64,000 bases of DNA from Rouxiella sp. WC2420 (GTDB lineage Bacteria; Pseudomonadota; Gammaproteobacteria; Enterobacterales; Enterobacteriaceae), in the NCBI RefSeq assembly GCF_041200025.1, contig NZ_CP165628.1, forward strand, positions 4,836,001 through 4,900,000. The letters run 5' to 3'. A program made the translations under genes and the position numbers. The notes beneath the pieces were generated by a model, which was not told the DNA's origin, made no database searches, and was given only the letters and a program-made list of their open reading frames with translations. This document shows, piece by piece, positions 57,616 through 64,000 of this stretch. Position 1 is the first letter of the stretch, and every line of letters starts with the position of its first letter.

Positions 57616-57858
57616 TCAAATTCGCGGGAAACGTCTGCGCTTATAGCGAGGTTTCTCGGGCTGTTTCACTGCACGATAAATCCATACCACCGCGACGGCC
57701 AGAACCAGCCAAGGCAACATTTTTATAACAATTGCCAGAAACCCGCCCAGCATCATGACGGCAAATGCAACGACCAGTGCAGCGAGCATCCCGAGCAGTG
57801 AAATTCCTGTCAGCAACAGCATAAAGAAAAAGCCGAGCACAAAGAGTATTTCCAACAT
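57616..57858 (-). CDS. pspG: Phage shock protein G
   Basis: An 80-residue inner-membrane protein of the Psp envelope-stress response, with two to three helices (LFVLGFFFMLLLTGISLLG; LVVAFAVMMLGG; WLVLAVAVVWIYRAVK) and the basic tail PRYKRRRFPRI. The start at 57858 (MLEILFVLG) follows GAGGAG. In E. coli pspG is controlled by PspF and sigma-54; a possible -24/-12 element lies upstream. Confidence 0.92.
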   Translation of the reverse strand: MLEILFVLGFFFMLLLTGISLLGMLAALVVAFAVMMLGGFLAIVIKMLPWLVLAVAVVWIYRAVKQPEKPRYKRRRFPRI

Positions 57859-57893
57859 AACTAAACTCCTCAAAGCACAATCAAGCTGGAATC

Positions 57894-57909
57894 TGCCAGC
57901 CTCAGGCCA
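57894..57909 (-). promoter_or_regulatory. Possible sigma-54 promoter of pspG
   Basis: Reading the minus strand, TGGCCT, five bases, TGGCA has GG and GC ten bases apart. It matches the consensus TGGCAC-N5-TTGCA with three differences and lies about 36 bases before the ATG, as expected from E. coli pspG control. Confidence 0.45.
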
Positions 57910-58018
57910 AATTCGGCACTGAAAAAAATTAAAAATAAAAAATGTTATATACGAGGAACTATCAAGAAACGTGCCAGAGAGGCAGGGATTTTAAATTTAT
58001 GATATTCAAGGGCTTATT

Positions 58019-58042
58019 AAACCCGCCGCGATTGGCGGGTTT
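58019..58042. terminator. Terminator after dusA
   Basis: Perfect 9-base arms AAACCCGCC and GGCGGGTTT with a 6-base loop, 55 bases after the dusA stop on the minus strand. Confidence 0.7.
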
Positions 58043-58096
58043 AGGGATTTAGTCAGGAAGACTAACTTTTGGTGAATTCGACAGGGACTTCGAGGT

Positions 58097-59152
58097 TCAG
58101 GCTTCGCTGGTTGCCATTTGCGGACGCGTTACCATCGCCAGCGCTTGCTCAACTACGTCGACGCCTGCTCCCGGCTTGTGCGCATTTTCACTTAAATGCC
58201 TGCGCCACTGACGCGCTCCCGGTATCCCCTGGAAAATACCGAGAATATGGCGGGTAATGTGCCCCAGATAGGTTCCATTGGACAACTCGCTTTCAATGTA
58301 AGGATACAGCGCACGGATCACTTCTGGCCCAGTAAGCACTGGAGACTGGCTGCCAAACAGCTCGCGATCGACGTCCAGCAACATTGAAGGGTTTTGATAG
58401 GCTTCGCGGCCAATCATGACTCCGTCCATATGCTGCAAATGCTGTTTGGCATCTTCAAGCGACTTGATACCGCCATTGATTGCTATCGTCAGGTGCGGAA
58501 AATCGCGTTTAAGTTGATAAACACGCGGGTAATCCAACGGCGGCACCTCGCGGTTTTCCTTCGGGCTCAAACCAGATAACCAGGCCTTGCGCGCGTGAAT
58601 AATAAAAGTGTCGCATCCGCCACGCTCGGAAACCTGCTGCACGAAATCACACAAGAACTCGTAGCTGTCCTGATCGTCGATGCCGATGCGCGTTTTTACC
58701 GTTACCGGGATGGAAACCACATCACGCATGGCTTTGATGCCATCGGCAACCAAAGCTGCTTGCCCCATCAGGCAAGCACCAAACATGCCGTTTTGCACGC
58801 GATCGGAAGGACAACCCACGTTGAGATTGATTTCATCATAGCCGCGTTGCTCGGCCAGTTTGGCGCAGATCGCCAAATCTTGCGGATTGCTGCCGCCCAG
58901 CTGTAGCGCAACCGGATGTTCCTGATCGCCAAACGCCAGATAATCGCCTTTGCCATGAATGATAGCGCCGGTGGTGACCATTTCGGTGTACAGCAGTGCC
59001 TCACGGCTCATCAGGCGATGAAAATGGCGGCAGTGGCGATCGGTCCAATCCAGCATGGGCGCAATGGAAAACCGCTGTGCTGAATATGCAGGGGAGCGAT
59101 CGGCGTGTTCAAGGGTGTCTGTAGCTAAAGATTCTGGTTTATTTTCGAGCAT
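58097..59152 (-). CDS. dusA: tRNA-dihydrouridine synthase A
   Basis: Flavoenzyme that makes dihydrouridine at tRNA positions 20/20a. The 351-residue protein has the start of the barrel [15 protein letters not shown], the catalytic-cysteine motif [19 protein letters not shown] and [17 protein letters not shown]. The N-terminal 25 residues before FSIAPM are variable in the family. In E. coli it stands beside zur and pspG, as here. Confidence 0.95.
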   Translation of the reverse strand: MLENKPESLATDTLEHADRSPAYSAQRFSIAPMLDWTDRHCRHFHRLMSREALLYTEMVTTGAIIHGKGDYLAFGDQEHPVALQLGGSNPQDLAICAKLAEQRGYDEINLNVGCPSDRVQNGMFGACLMGQAALVADGIKAMRDVVSIPVTVKTRIGIDDQDSYEFLCDFVQQVSERGGCDTFIIHARKAWLSGLSPKENREVPPLDYPRVYQLKRDFPHLTIAINGGIKSLEDAKQHLQHMDGVMIGREAYQNPSMLLDVDRELFGSQSPVLTGPEVIRALYPYIESELSNGTYLGHITRHILGIFQGIPGARQWRRHLSENAHKPGAGVDVVEQALAMVTRPQMATSEA

Positions 59153-59420
59153 TTTTATCTATTTAGGCTAATTGACGCTTTCTCCGTACGCCATGCAGTA
59201 CACAAAATCATGGTGTACGTGGATACCGGAATTAGCTGAAGTATTCCCTACTATAACATAGATGAGCCTGACGTTGGGATGCTGCCAATAAAGGTTTTAG
59301 ATCCAAGGAATGATTCCACCTATTTATTTAAGGCAATTGCGATAATACTCAGAAGAATTAACAAACCTGAGTAATAAAAAATATCACATCGTTAAAAAAC
59401 ATTTTTATTAAGAGGCCGGG

Positions 59421-59654
59421 ATGAAAGAACCAGAAGAATATATTCTCACCCGATTTACTCAATGTGATTATTTCACAGCGGGCAAGTTTTATCCGGTATG
59501 GGCCAAATTTGGTTTTGTCTGTCGCATTATCGACGATGACGGCGTGCCAAGACTCGTTGTTGCTCCAGGACGCGGCGTTTGCGCACATCTTGGTACCGAT
59601 GGTGAGTGGCAACCGGTCAAGGCATTGAATATAAAACCTCTCCCTCGAGATTAG
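59421..59654 (+). CDS. Small protein of unknown function
   Basis: Not recognised. A 77-residue soluble protein with no signal peptide (MKEPEEYILTRFTQCDYFTA, then GKFYPVWAKFGFVCRIIDDD). The alternation of aromatic and charged residues suggests a small beta-barrel-like fold. A GAGG-like box (AAGAGG) stands before the ATG. It ends 11 bases before another small gene on the same strand, and the pair may be co-transcribed. Confidence 0.6.
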   Translation: MKEPEEYILTRFTQCDYFTAGKFYPVWAKFGFVCRIIDDDGVPRLVVAPGRGVCAHLGTDGEWQPVKALNIKPLPRD

Positions 59655-59665
59655 TGAGGATATTT

Positions 59666-59866
59666 ATGAACGCTTTTGATAAATACATGAATGAAATAGT
59701 CACCACCGAAATGGGCGCTATTACTTTACGCCGACAGCTTTACTCAATCCCCAGAATTCGTTTTGCCAAAGAAGATTTTGAAGCTGGATATAATGTCGGT
59801 TATGAACGCGCACTGCAGAAATGTGGCCATTCCCGACAATCCTTAGATAAACTGATCGCAAAATAA
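59666..59866 (+). CDS. Small protein of unknown function
   Basis: Not recognised. A 66-residue mostly helical, charged protein (MNAFDKYMNEIVTTEMGAIT ... FEAGYNVGYERALQK). The start at 59666 follows GAGGATATTT; the open frame extends 20 codons upstream into the preceding gene. It lies between that small gene and zur. Confidence 0.6.
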   Translation: MNAFDKYMNEIVTTEMGAITLRRQLYSIPRIRFAKEDFEAGYNVGYERALQKCGHSRQSLDKLIAK

Positions 59867-59969
59867 TTACCCTGTAAACTTTGAGGACGATAAGTAACTG
59901 AGGCGTAGCGCTCGGCGATCGCCAAGAAGCGTGATAAAATCGTGTTTCTATTTATGCAGAGACGTCGCG

Positions 59970-60479
59970 ATGAACTCAACCAATACGGAAACTCTCCTCA
60001 CTCAAGCCGAGCACTTATGCCAGCAACGTAGCGTTCGGCTTACCCCGCAGCGGCTTGAGGTATTGCGTCTGATGACCGAGCAACCGGGTGCAATCAGCGC
60101 GTATGACCTCCTCGACCTTCTGCGCAAAACTGAGCCGCAGGCTAAGCCGCCGACCGTTTATCGCGCGCTGGACTTCTTGCTTGAGCAAGGTTTTATCCAT
60201 CGCGTTGAGTCTGCTAACAGCTATGTGCTTTGCCATCATTTCGAAGAACCTAGTCATACCTCGGCGCTGTTTATCTGCGATCGCTGCGGTCTGGTGACAG
60301 AAAAAACCACCGACGGCATTGAAGAACGACTCGCCAAACTGGCAAAGGATTCTGGATTCGCCCTGCGTCATTCCGTGGTTGAAGCCCATGGACTTTGTGC
60401 TGAATGCGCGGTTGTTGAGTCTTGTGAAAGTCATGACCATTGCGAACACGATCATAGCATTGCGGTGAAAAAGCGTTAA
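59970..60479 (+). CDS. zur: Zinc uptake regulator Zur (Fur family)
   Basis: Zinc-dependent repressor of zinc uptake genes. The 169-residue protein has a winged helix (RLTPQRLEVLRLMTEQPGAI; PPTVYRALDFLLEQGFIHRV) and a dimerisation domain with the structural zinc cysteines ICDRCG and CAEC, plus a His/Cys-rich tail (CESHDHCEHDH) that completes the metal sites. The start at 59970 matches the family; the frame opens 13 codons earlier. Confidence 0.94.
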   Translation: MNSTNTETLLTQAEHLCQQRSVRLTPQRLEVLRLMTEQPGAISAYDLLDLLRKTEPQAKPPTVYRALDFLLEQGFIHRVESANSYVLCHHFEEPSHTSALFICDRCGLVTEKTTDGIEERLAKLAKDSGFALRHSVVEAHGLCAECAVVESCESHDHCEHDHSIAVKKR

Positions 60480-60520
60480 AGCTTCTACTCTATAAGTGTT
60501 AAGACTTTTTAGAGGGATTT

Positions 60521-60937
60521 ATGGACAAACTATTTAATGCCAGCTGCCATTGCGGTGCCGTAAAATTCAGCGTAAAGCTCACCGACGGCTTCAACACCAT
60601 CAGGCGTTGTAACTGCTCACTATGCCGAATGCGCGGTGCAGTCGCGGTTTCGGCCCAGTTAGGCGATATCACCTTTCTCGGCGGTGAAGATAAACTCACC
60701 GAATATCGCTTTAACACCCAAACGGCTAAACACTTCTTTTGCTCGGTTTGCGGTATTTATACCCATCACCAACGTCGTTCCAATCCGTCGCAATACGGCA
60801 TCAACGTGGCGTGTTTTGAAGGGGTCTCACCTTTCGATTTTCCTGAAGTTCCTGTAATGAATGGCACGACGCATCCTACCGATACCAAGGCTGGGGCATT
60901 GATTGCAGGTTATCTGCGTTATAGCGAGTCGGATTAG
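60521..60937 (+). CDS. GFA family zinc-binding protein
   Basis: A 138-residue protein of the GFA (glutathione-dependent formaldehyde-activating enzyme-like) family: zinc cysteines in SCHCGAVKF, RCNCSLCRM and FFCSVCGIYTHHQ. Members are often called formaldehyde-activating, but most are uncharacterised. It lies 41 bases after zur on the same strand and may be co-transcribed with it. Confidence 0.87.
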   Translation: MDKLFNASCHCGAVKFSVKLTDGFNTIRRCNCSLCRMRGAVAVSAQLGDITFLGGEDKLTEYRFNTQTAKHFFCSVCGIYTHHQRRSNPSQYGINVACFEGVSPFDFPEVPVMNGTTHPTDTKAGALIAGYLRYSESD

Positions 60938-61037
60938 TGCAGCGACAAAATCAGGCATGCGCAATGAGTCGATTTACAAAGGAATGAAGGTAATTCGATG
61001 AAGGTTTGCGAAATGTTTAGATATAAATGAATTAATT

Positions 61038-61107
61038 GGGTACATCCTTGTACCCTGCATCCTGAAAAGCGCCTTGGGTAGGAGCAGCTTTAATTCTCAG
61101 GATGCAG
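61038..61107. repeat. Two adjacent hairpins between the GFA gene and yjbJ
   Basis: GGGTAC/GTACCC with a 6-base loop (61038-61055) is followed by an 11-base perfect inverted repeat CTGCATCCTGA (61055-61065) and TCAGGATGCAG (61097-61107) with further inner pairing (AAGC/GCTT). It lies between convergent genes and may terminate one or both, or be a small mobile repeat. It has no T-run. Confidence 0.65.
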
Positions 61108-61125
61108 ATTCAGAGATATCAGCAC

Positions 61126-61335
61126 TTACCAGTGGTATTTGTTATCTGATTCCCAGGACTTAAGTTCCTTTTCAGCCTGATCTTTCTGATATCCGTATCT
61201 TTCCTGAATCTTCCCTACAAGCTGATCGCGTTTACCTTCGACCACGGTCAGGTCATCGTCGGTCAACTTACCCCATTTCTCTTTGATTTTACCTTTGAAC
61301 TGCTTCCAGTTACCGTCTGCTTGGTCCTTATTCAT
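61126..61335 (-). CDS. yjbJ: CsbD family stress protein YjbJ
   Basis: A 69-residue hydrophilic protein of the CsbD family, abundant in stationary phase in E. coli (start MNKDQADGNWKQFKGKIKEK, end KSWESDNKYHW). The function is not established. The start follows GGAGAG. In E. coli it neighbours zur and lexA-dinF, as here except that dinF is absent. Confidence 0.93.
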   Translation of the reverse strand: MNKDQADGNWKQFKGKIKEKWGKLTDDDLTVVEGKRDQLVGKIQERYGYQKDQAEKELKSWESDNKYHW

Positions 61336-61568
61336 AATAAACTCTCCTGTTAAGCTTAGGTTTTACTGCATTAGATAAATGCTTATCAACATAACTAATT
61401 GTAGTCGATGGTTTCGACCATGCAGGATATTTTAGGGGATAAAGCCATAACTAGGATTAATCTAAAGCATTTAAAACCAGCTATCGTGCTTCTAAAGGGG
61501 CCACTAGCTTCAACGCCGAATCGAGATGCACTAAGAGTTAGTTAAAGAGTTGGTTAAATCGATGAGTA

Positions 61569-62297
61569 TCAATTGTCTTCTGGAACAAGCCGGTAATCAC
61601 CAGCATCATTCCTTTTTTTATAGACCTGTTGAGCTTTTGTATAAGTTATTTTATTTAAATCTGGCCATTTATCATTATATAATTCAACCCCAAAATCCTT
61701 CCACGCGGTTTCATTATCACACCTGCCAGCCATGAAATAGACAAAATCTATGGCCTCATCCAGAGTCTCCGCATTCCGGGCACCAGGATTTTTCTTAAAT
61801 TCCGCTTCGCTAATCCGAAGATCTGCTGCCTTACTCATCTTATCTATTAAGCTTTTTGCGGCTGTCGGAGTAAAATGTTTGTGTTGTTTATTGATAACTT
61901 GTTTCGTCCACTCATATATATCTGAATTTAGATTCTGCCCGCAATAAATTTGACCGTCCTCACACCCCTTCATGTAAGCTGTTAAAAAAATGTAAAAATT
62001 ACTTTTCAAGCCACCTTGATTGACAAGGTTTTCAGGAGGAGTTTTGAAACCTTTAGAATTATTTGAAATTTGCCCTTTCTCTGTAAGATTTCCATCCTCT
62101 ACCAGCAGTCCGTAAAATTCTTGTAATTTTACGGACGTATCAGCAAGTCTTTTATCATTCAGAGTCTTACTCCCCCCTTGCCCTGCAATAACAATATCGA
62201 CAAGGCTATTTACCATAGTATTAATGTTATTTTTTTTAATAGCTTGCTTAGAAAAAGCTGGATTTTTGGATTTTTTAAATAATGATTGAAAAGGCAT
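61569..62297 (-). CDS. Unknown protein in the place of dinF
   Basis: Not recognised. A 242-residue soluble protein rich in Lys and Asn with no signal peptide or membrane segment. Features include SLVDIVIAGQGGSKTLNDKR, a four-cysteine pattern (YMKGCEDGQIYCGQN and MAGRCDNETAWKDFG are the cysteine-bearing parts) and a charged C-terminus. Codons are clearly AT-rich compared with lexA and zur, which suggests transfer. It lies between yjbJ and lexA on the same strand as both. Confidence 0.65.
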   Translation of the reverse strand: MPFQSLFKKSKNPAFSKQAIKKNNINTMVNSLVDIVIAGQGGSKTLNDKRLADTSVKLQEFYGLLVEDGNLTEKGQISNNSKGFKTPPENLVNQGGLKSNFYIFLTAYMKGCEDGQIYCGQNLNSDIYEWTKQVINKQHKHFTPTAAKSLIDKMSKAADLRISEAEFKKNPGARNAETLDEAIDFVYFMAGRCDNETAWKDFGVELYNDKWPDLNKITYTKAQQVYKKRNDAGDYRLVPEDN

Positions 62298-62624
62298 ACA
62301 ATCTTCTCCGTGAAATTTTCTATCCGTTTAGTTTAGAACTCAATACTATTTCTGAATAGGTGGAAGCCTAACCTGAATATGTTAAACAAAGCTGTAAAAG
62401 ACCACGTTACGGGAATAGCTTCTCCCACTCAAAGCGTGACGATAATTTGGAGAATTCAATTGGTAATACCAGCACCCATAGCGCTTTGTCGAAGATACTT
62501 AAAAGTCATTTAAGCTAACATTCACGACGGCGGCTGAGAGAAAATCTTGCCTACCAAGTAAGCTATGAGAGGAATAAAGCGTAAAACGCAGGAGAAATAG
62601 GGAGTAGCGTGCGTGCGTGAGAGA

Positions 62625-62688
62625 GATATAGAGATACAGAGATACAGAGATACAGAGATACAGAGATACAGAGATACAGAGATACAGA
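62625..62688. repeat. Simple tandem repeat, 8-bp unit GATACAGA
   Basis: Seven perfect consecutive copies of GATACAGA (62633-62688) are preceded by one copy with a single change (GATATAGA, 62625-62632) and followed by a degenerate GATTACAG. The region is non-coding. The unit length is not a multiple of three. Confidence 0.9.
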
Positions 62689-62705
62689 GATTACAGGATC
62701 ACTTG

Positions 62706-62736
62706 AGCATGACGATACTAAGAGTATCGTCATGCT
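62706..62736 (-). terminator. Long perfect hairpin downstream of lexA
   Basis: Perfect 14-base arms AGCATGACGATACT and AGTATCGTCATGCT with a 3-base loop, 28 bases after the lexA stop. There is no T-run on either strand, so it may end or protect the lexA mRNA without classic intrinsic termination. Confidence 0.6.
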
Positions 62737-62764
62737 AATGGCGGACAGCCTGAGACCGGAATTG

Positions 62765-63373
62765 TTAAGACCAGTCGCCGTTGCGGATGACGCCGACGGC
62801 TAGACCCTCAATGCTGAAATTTTGTTGGCGCAAATCGACAATAATTGGTTCGAAATCGCTATTTTCTGGCAGAAGCTGCACCGTGTTACCCTGCCTTTTG
62901 AGACGTTTAACGGTAACTTCATCGTCAATGCGCGCGACAACAACCTGACCGTTGCGAGCTTCCTGCGTTTTATGAACCGCCAGAAGATCGCCATCAAGAA
63001 TGCCAATATCACGCATCGACATACCGCTGACGCGCAGCAGGAAATCGGCGTTAGGTTTGAACATTGACGGATCAACCTGGTAATGGGCTTCGATATGCTG
63101 GGTTGCCAACAGAGGTTCACCGGCGGCAACGCGGCCAACTAGCGGCAGACCTTCCTCTTCTTCCATCAGCAAGCGAATGCCGCGAGAAGCACCTGAAACT
63201 ATCTCAATCACCCCTTTACGCGCCAGAGCTTTCAAATGCTCTTCTGCTGCGTTAGGTGAGCGGAACCCCAGACGAGTGGCAATCTCTGCACGGGTTGGCG
63301 GCATACCGGTGGTGGAGATATGATCGCGAATAAGGTCATAGACCTCTTGTTGTCTGGCCGTTAGTGCTTTCAT
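62765..63373 (-). CDS. lexA: SOS repressor LexA
   Basis: Represses SOS genes and cleaves itself when RecA is activated. The 202-residue protein has the start [20 protein letters not shown] with helix-turn-helix ([25 protein letters not shown]), the cleavage site Ala-Gly in GRVAAGEP and the Ser-Lys catalytic residues ([27 protein letters not shown]). The start at 63373 equals E. coli; the frame opens 26 codons upstream across the LexA boxes. It is autoregulated by two boxes. Confidence 0.98.
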   Translation of the reverse strand: MKALTARQQEVYDLIRDHISTTGMPPTRAEIATRLGFRSPNAAEEHLKALARKGVIEIVSGASRGIRLLMEEEEGLPLVGRVAAGEPLLATQHIEAHYQVDPSMFKPNADFLLRVSGMSMRDIGILDGDLLAVHKTQEARNGQVVVARIDDEVTVKRLKRQGNTVQLLPENSDFEPIIVDLRQQNFSIEGLAVGVIRNGDWS

Positions 63374-63381
63374 TCCGCCCC

Positions 63382-63397
63382 CTGGTTGTTTATACAG
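63382..63397. promoter_or_regulatory. LexA box 1 of the lexA promoter
   Basis: CTG-N10-CAG with core GTTGTTTATA, nine bases upstream of the lexA ATG. With the second box this is the double-operator arrangement of E. coli lexA. Confidence 0.87.
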
Positions 63398-63402
63398 TCT
63401 AG

Positions 63403-63418
63403 CTGTGAGTATATACAG
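63403..63418. promoter_or_regulatory. LexA box 2 of the lexA promoter
   Basis: CTG-N10-CAG with core TGAGTATATA, close to the perfect consensus. The centre-to-centre distance to box 1 is 21 bases, two helical turns. Confidence 0.9.
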
Positions 63419-63476
63419 GTAATGGTGGAATGAAAACCAAAGAGTGAACAAAAAGCGACATTGAAATACTTATAAA

Positions 63477-63845
63477 TTATAACCATCGCGGCAGCAGGAT
63501 TACCGCCCAGGTAAAGATTGCAAAACCGATGGCGATAAACACCGCTGCAGAACCCATATCTTTGGCGCGACCGGAAAGCTCATGGATGTCTGGACCGATG
63601 CGATCGATGGCAGCTTCAACGGCGCTGTTCAATAATTCGACAAGAATCACCAGAACCAGCGTTCCGACCATTAAAATACGCTCGACGCTACTCACATCAA
63701 GGTAAAATGACAGTAAGATAGCAGGGACCACAACGAGAGCTTCCTCTCGAAAAGCGGCTTCATTCTTCCATGCCGCTTTTAATCCTTTTAAAGAATAGCC
63801 CGCTGCCTTATATATACGGGTGAATCCAGTGACCTGATTTGGCAT
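63477..63845 (-). CDS. dgkA: Diacylglycerol kinase
   Basis: Small inner-membrane trimeric kinase that returns diacylglycerol from membrane-derived oligosaccharide and lipid A modification to phosphatidic acid. The 122-residue protein has an amphipathic N-terminus (GFTRIYKAAGYSLKGLKAAW), three membrane helices and the catalytic motif VELLNSAVEAAIDRIG followed by HELSGRAKDMGSAAV. It is divergent from plsB, as in E. coli. Confidence 0.96.
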   Translation of the reverse strand: MPNQVTGFTRIYKAAGYSLKGLKAAWKNEAAFREEALVVVPAILLSFYLDVSSVERILMVGTLVLVILVELLNSAVEAAIDRIGPDIHELSGRAKDMGSAAVFIAIGFAIFTWAVILLPRWL

Positions 63846-63915
63846 TATATTTTACGTCTTAAGTTTGTTTATAGGCATTTTAGCCTGATTTCGTTGTTCT
63901 ATCACCACAGATCTC

Positions 63916-63933
63916 ATACCAGCTTTCTGGTAT
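63916..63933. repeat. Inverted repeat between dgkA and plsB
   Basis: ATACCAG, CTTT, CTGGTAT: 7-base perfect arms in the divergent promoter region. It may be an operator; no known regulator site was matched. Confidence 0.5.
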
Positions 63934-63973
63934 CCTTGCGGCGACTTGCTAACAAGAGGCTTTACGTTTTTTT

Positions 63974-64000
63974 ATGTCAGGATGGCGTAGACTTTATTAT
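63974..64000 (+). CDS. plsB: Glycerol-3-phosphate acyltransferase, first codons only
   Basis: The window ends nine codons into this gene (MSGWRRLYY). The start closely resembles the conserved PlsB N-terminus and stands divergent from dgkA, its position in E. coli. PlsB makes lysophosphatidic acid, the first step of phospholipid synthesis. The remainder lies outside the window. Confidence 0.85.

Larger units (their letters stand above)
62298..62764. other. 467-base gap downstream of lexA with tandem repeat and hairpin
   Basis: Lies between lexA and the unknown gene. It contains an 8-base tandem repeat (62625-62688) and a long hairpin (62706-62736). In E. coli dinF directly follows lexA; no trace of dinF coding sequence was found here. 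Confidence 0.6.

Noticed and set aside
62625..62688. Possible CRISPR array
   Set aside because: The unit is only 8 bases with no unique spacers; it is a simple tandem repeat and no cas genes are present.
63858..63874. CTTAAG followed by a weak second half upstream of dgkA, a possible PmrA box
   Set aside because: Only one half-site is good, the second differs at several positions, and it lies only 13 bases before the dgkA start.
1..64000. tRNA, rRNA, insertion sequences or known small RNAs
   Set aside because: No cloverleaf-type sequence, transposase frame or recognisable structured RNA was found by reading; a covariance-model scan would be decisive for small RNAs.

Overview
The window is chromosomal DNA of a gamma-proteobacterium of the order Enterobacterales. 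Gene content and order match Escherichia coli in two places. One is the msrQ-aroQ-accBC-yhdT-panF-prmA-dusB-fis-(yhdWXYZ) block at about 73 min. The other is the yjcE-ghxP ... ssb-uvrA-yjbQR-tyrB-alr-dnaB-qorA-pspG-dusA-zur-yjbJ-lexA-dgkA-plsB block at about 92 min. Several features are not those of E. coli K-12: a periplasmic PheC-type cyclohexadienyl dehydratase, an acuR-acuI pair, two nitrilase loci and a cid/lrg-type pair. Together these suggest a Yersiniaceae-like environmental member (Serratia/Rahnella/Ewingella/Rouxiella type), but the genus cannot be fixed from the sequence alone.

Layout. 1-7.5 kb: housekeeping genes (end of msrQ, aroQ, accBC, yhdT-panF-prmA, and the dusB-fis operon with its stringent-type promoter). 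7.5-9.2 kb: a small His-rich secreted protein and an LpxP-type lipid A acyltransferase with a long leader. 9.2-13.9 kb: a complete general amino-acid ABC transporter (aapJQMP/yhdWXYZ) behind a textbook sigma-54 promoter. 13.9-19.4 kb: a CidA/CidB-like pair with a divergent LysR regulator, the YjcE antiporter and the GhxP purine permease. 19.8-38.6 kb: a mosaic accessory region. It holds glutathione transferases, an NTF2-like protein, an IMPase-glycerophosphodiesterase pair, a LysE exporter, an unusual pair of solute-binding proteins without a transporter, a RIO-type kinase, an AT-rich reductase preceded by 11-bp repeats, an AraC-EamA pair, a LysR-nitrilase pair, an SDR-LysR pair, a two-domain nitrilase whose second domain has lost its catalytic cysteine, an unknown gene and an AFG1/ZapE-like ATPase. 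38.8-42.5 kb: ssb and uvrA diverge around a LexA box. 42.6-44.2 kb: an orphan phage tail-spike-like gene. 44.5-53.4 kb: LysR/GST/PNPOx-like operon, yjbR, yjbQ, acuRI, tyrB, a YitT-like membrane protein, an AsnC regulator and pheC. 53.5-64 kb: alr, dnaB, qorA, pspG, dusA, two small unknown ORFs, zur, a GFA-family gene, yjbJ, an unknown gene where dinF stands in E. coli, lexA with two LexA boxes, dgkA and the first codons of plsB.

How the genes work together. Fatty acid initiation (accBC), pantothenate uptake (panF), phospholipid and lipid A metabolism (lpxP, dgkA, plsB) and SOS repair (ssb, uvrA, lexA) are the core functions. Nitrogen scavenging is suggested by aapJQMP under sigma-54, the nitrilases and the aromatic amino-acid genes tyrB/pheC. 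The accessory parts are mostly regulator plus enzyme or transporter pairs with palindromes between them. No rRNA, tRNA, CRISPR array, insertion sequence or complete prophage was recognised.
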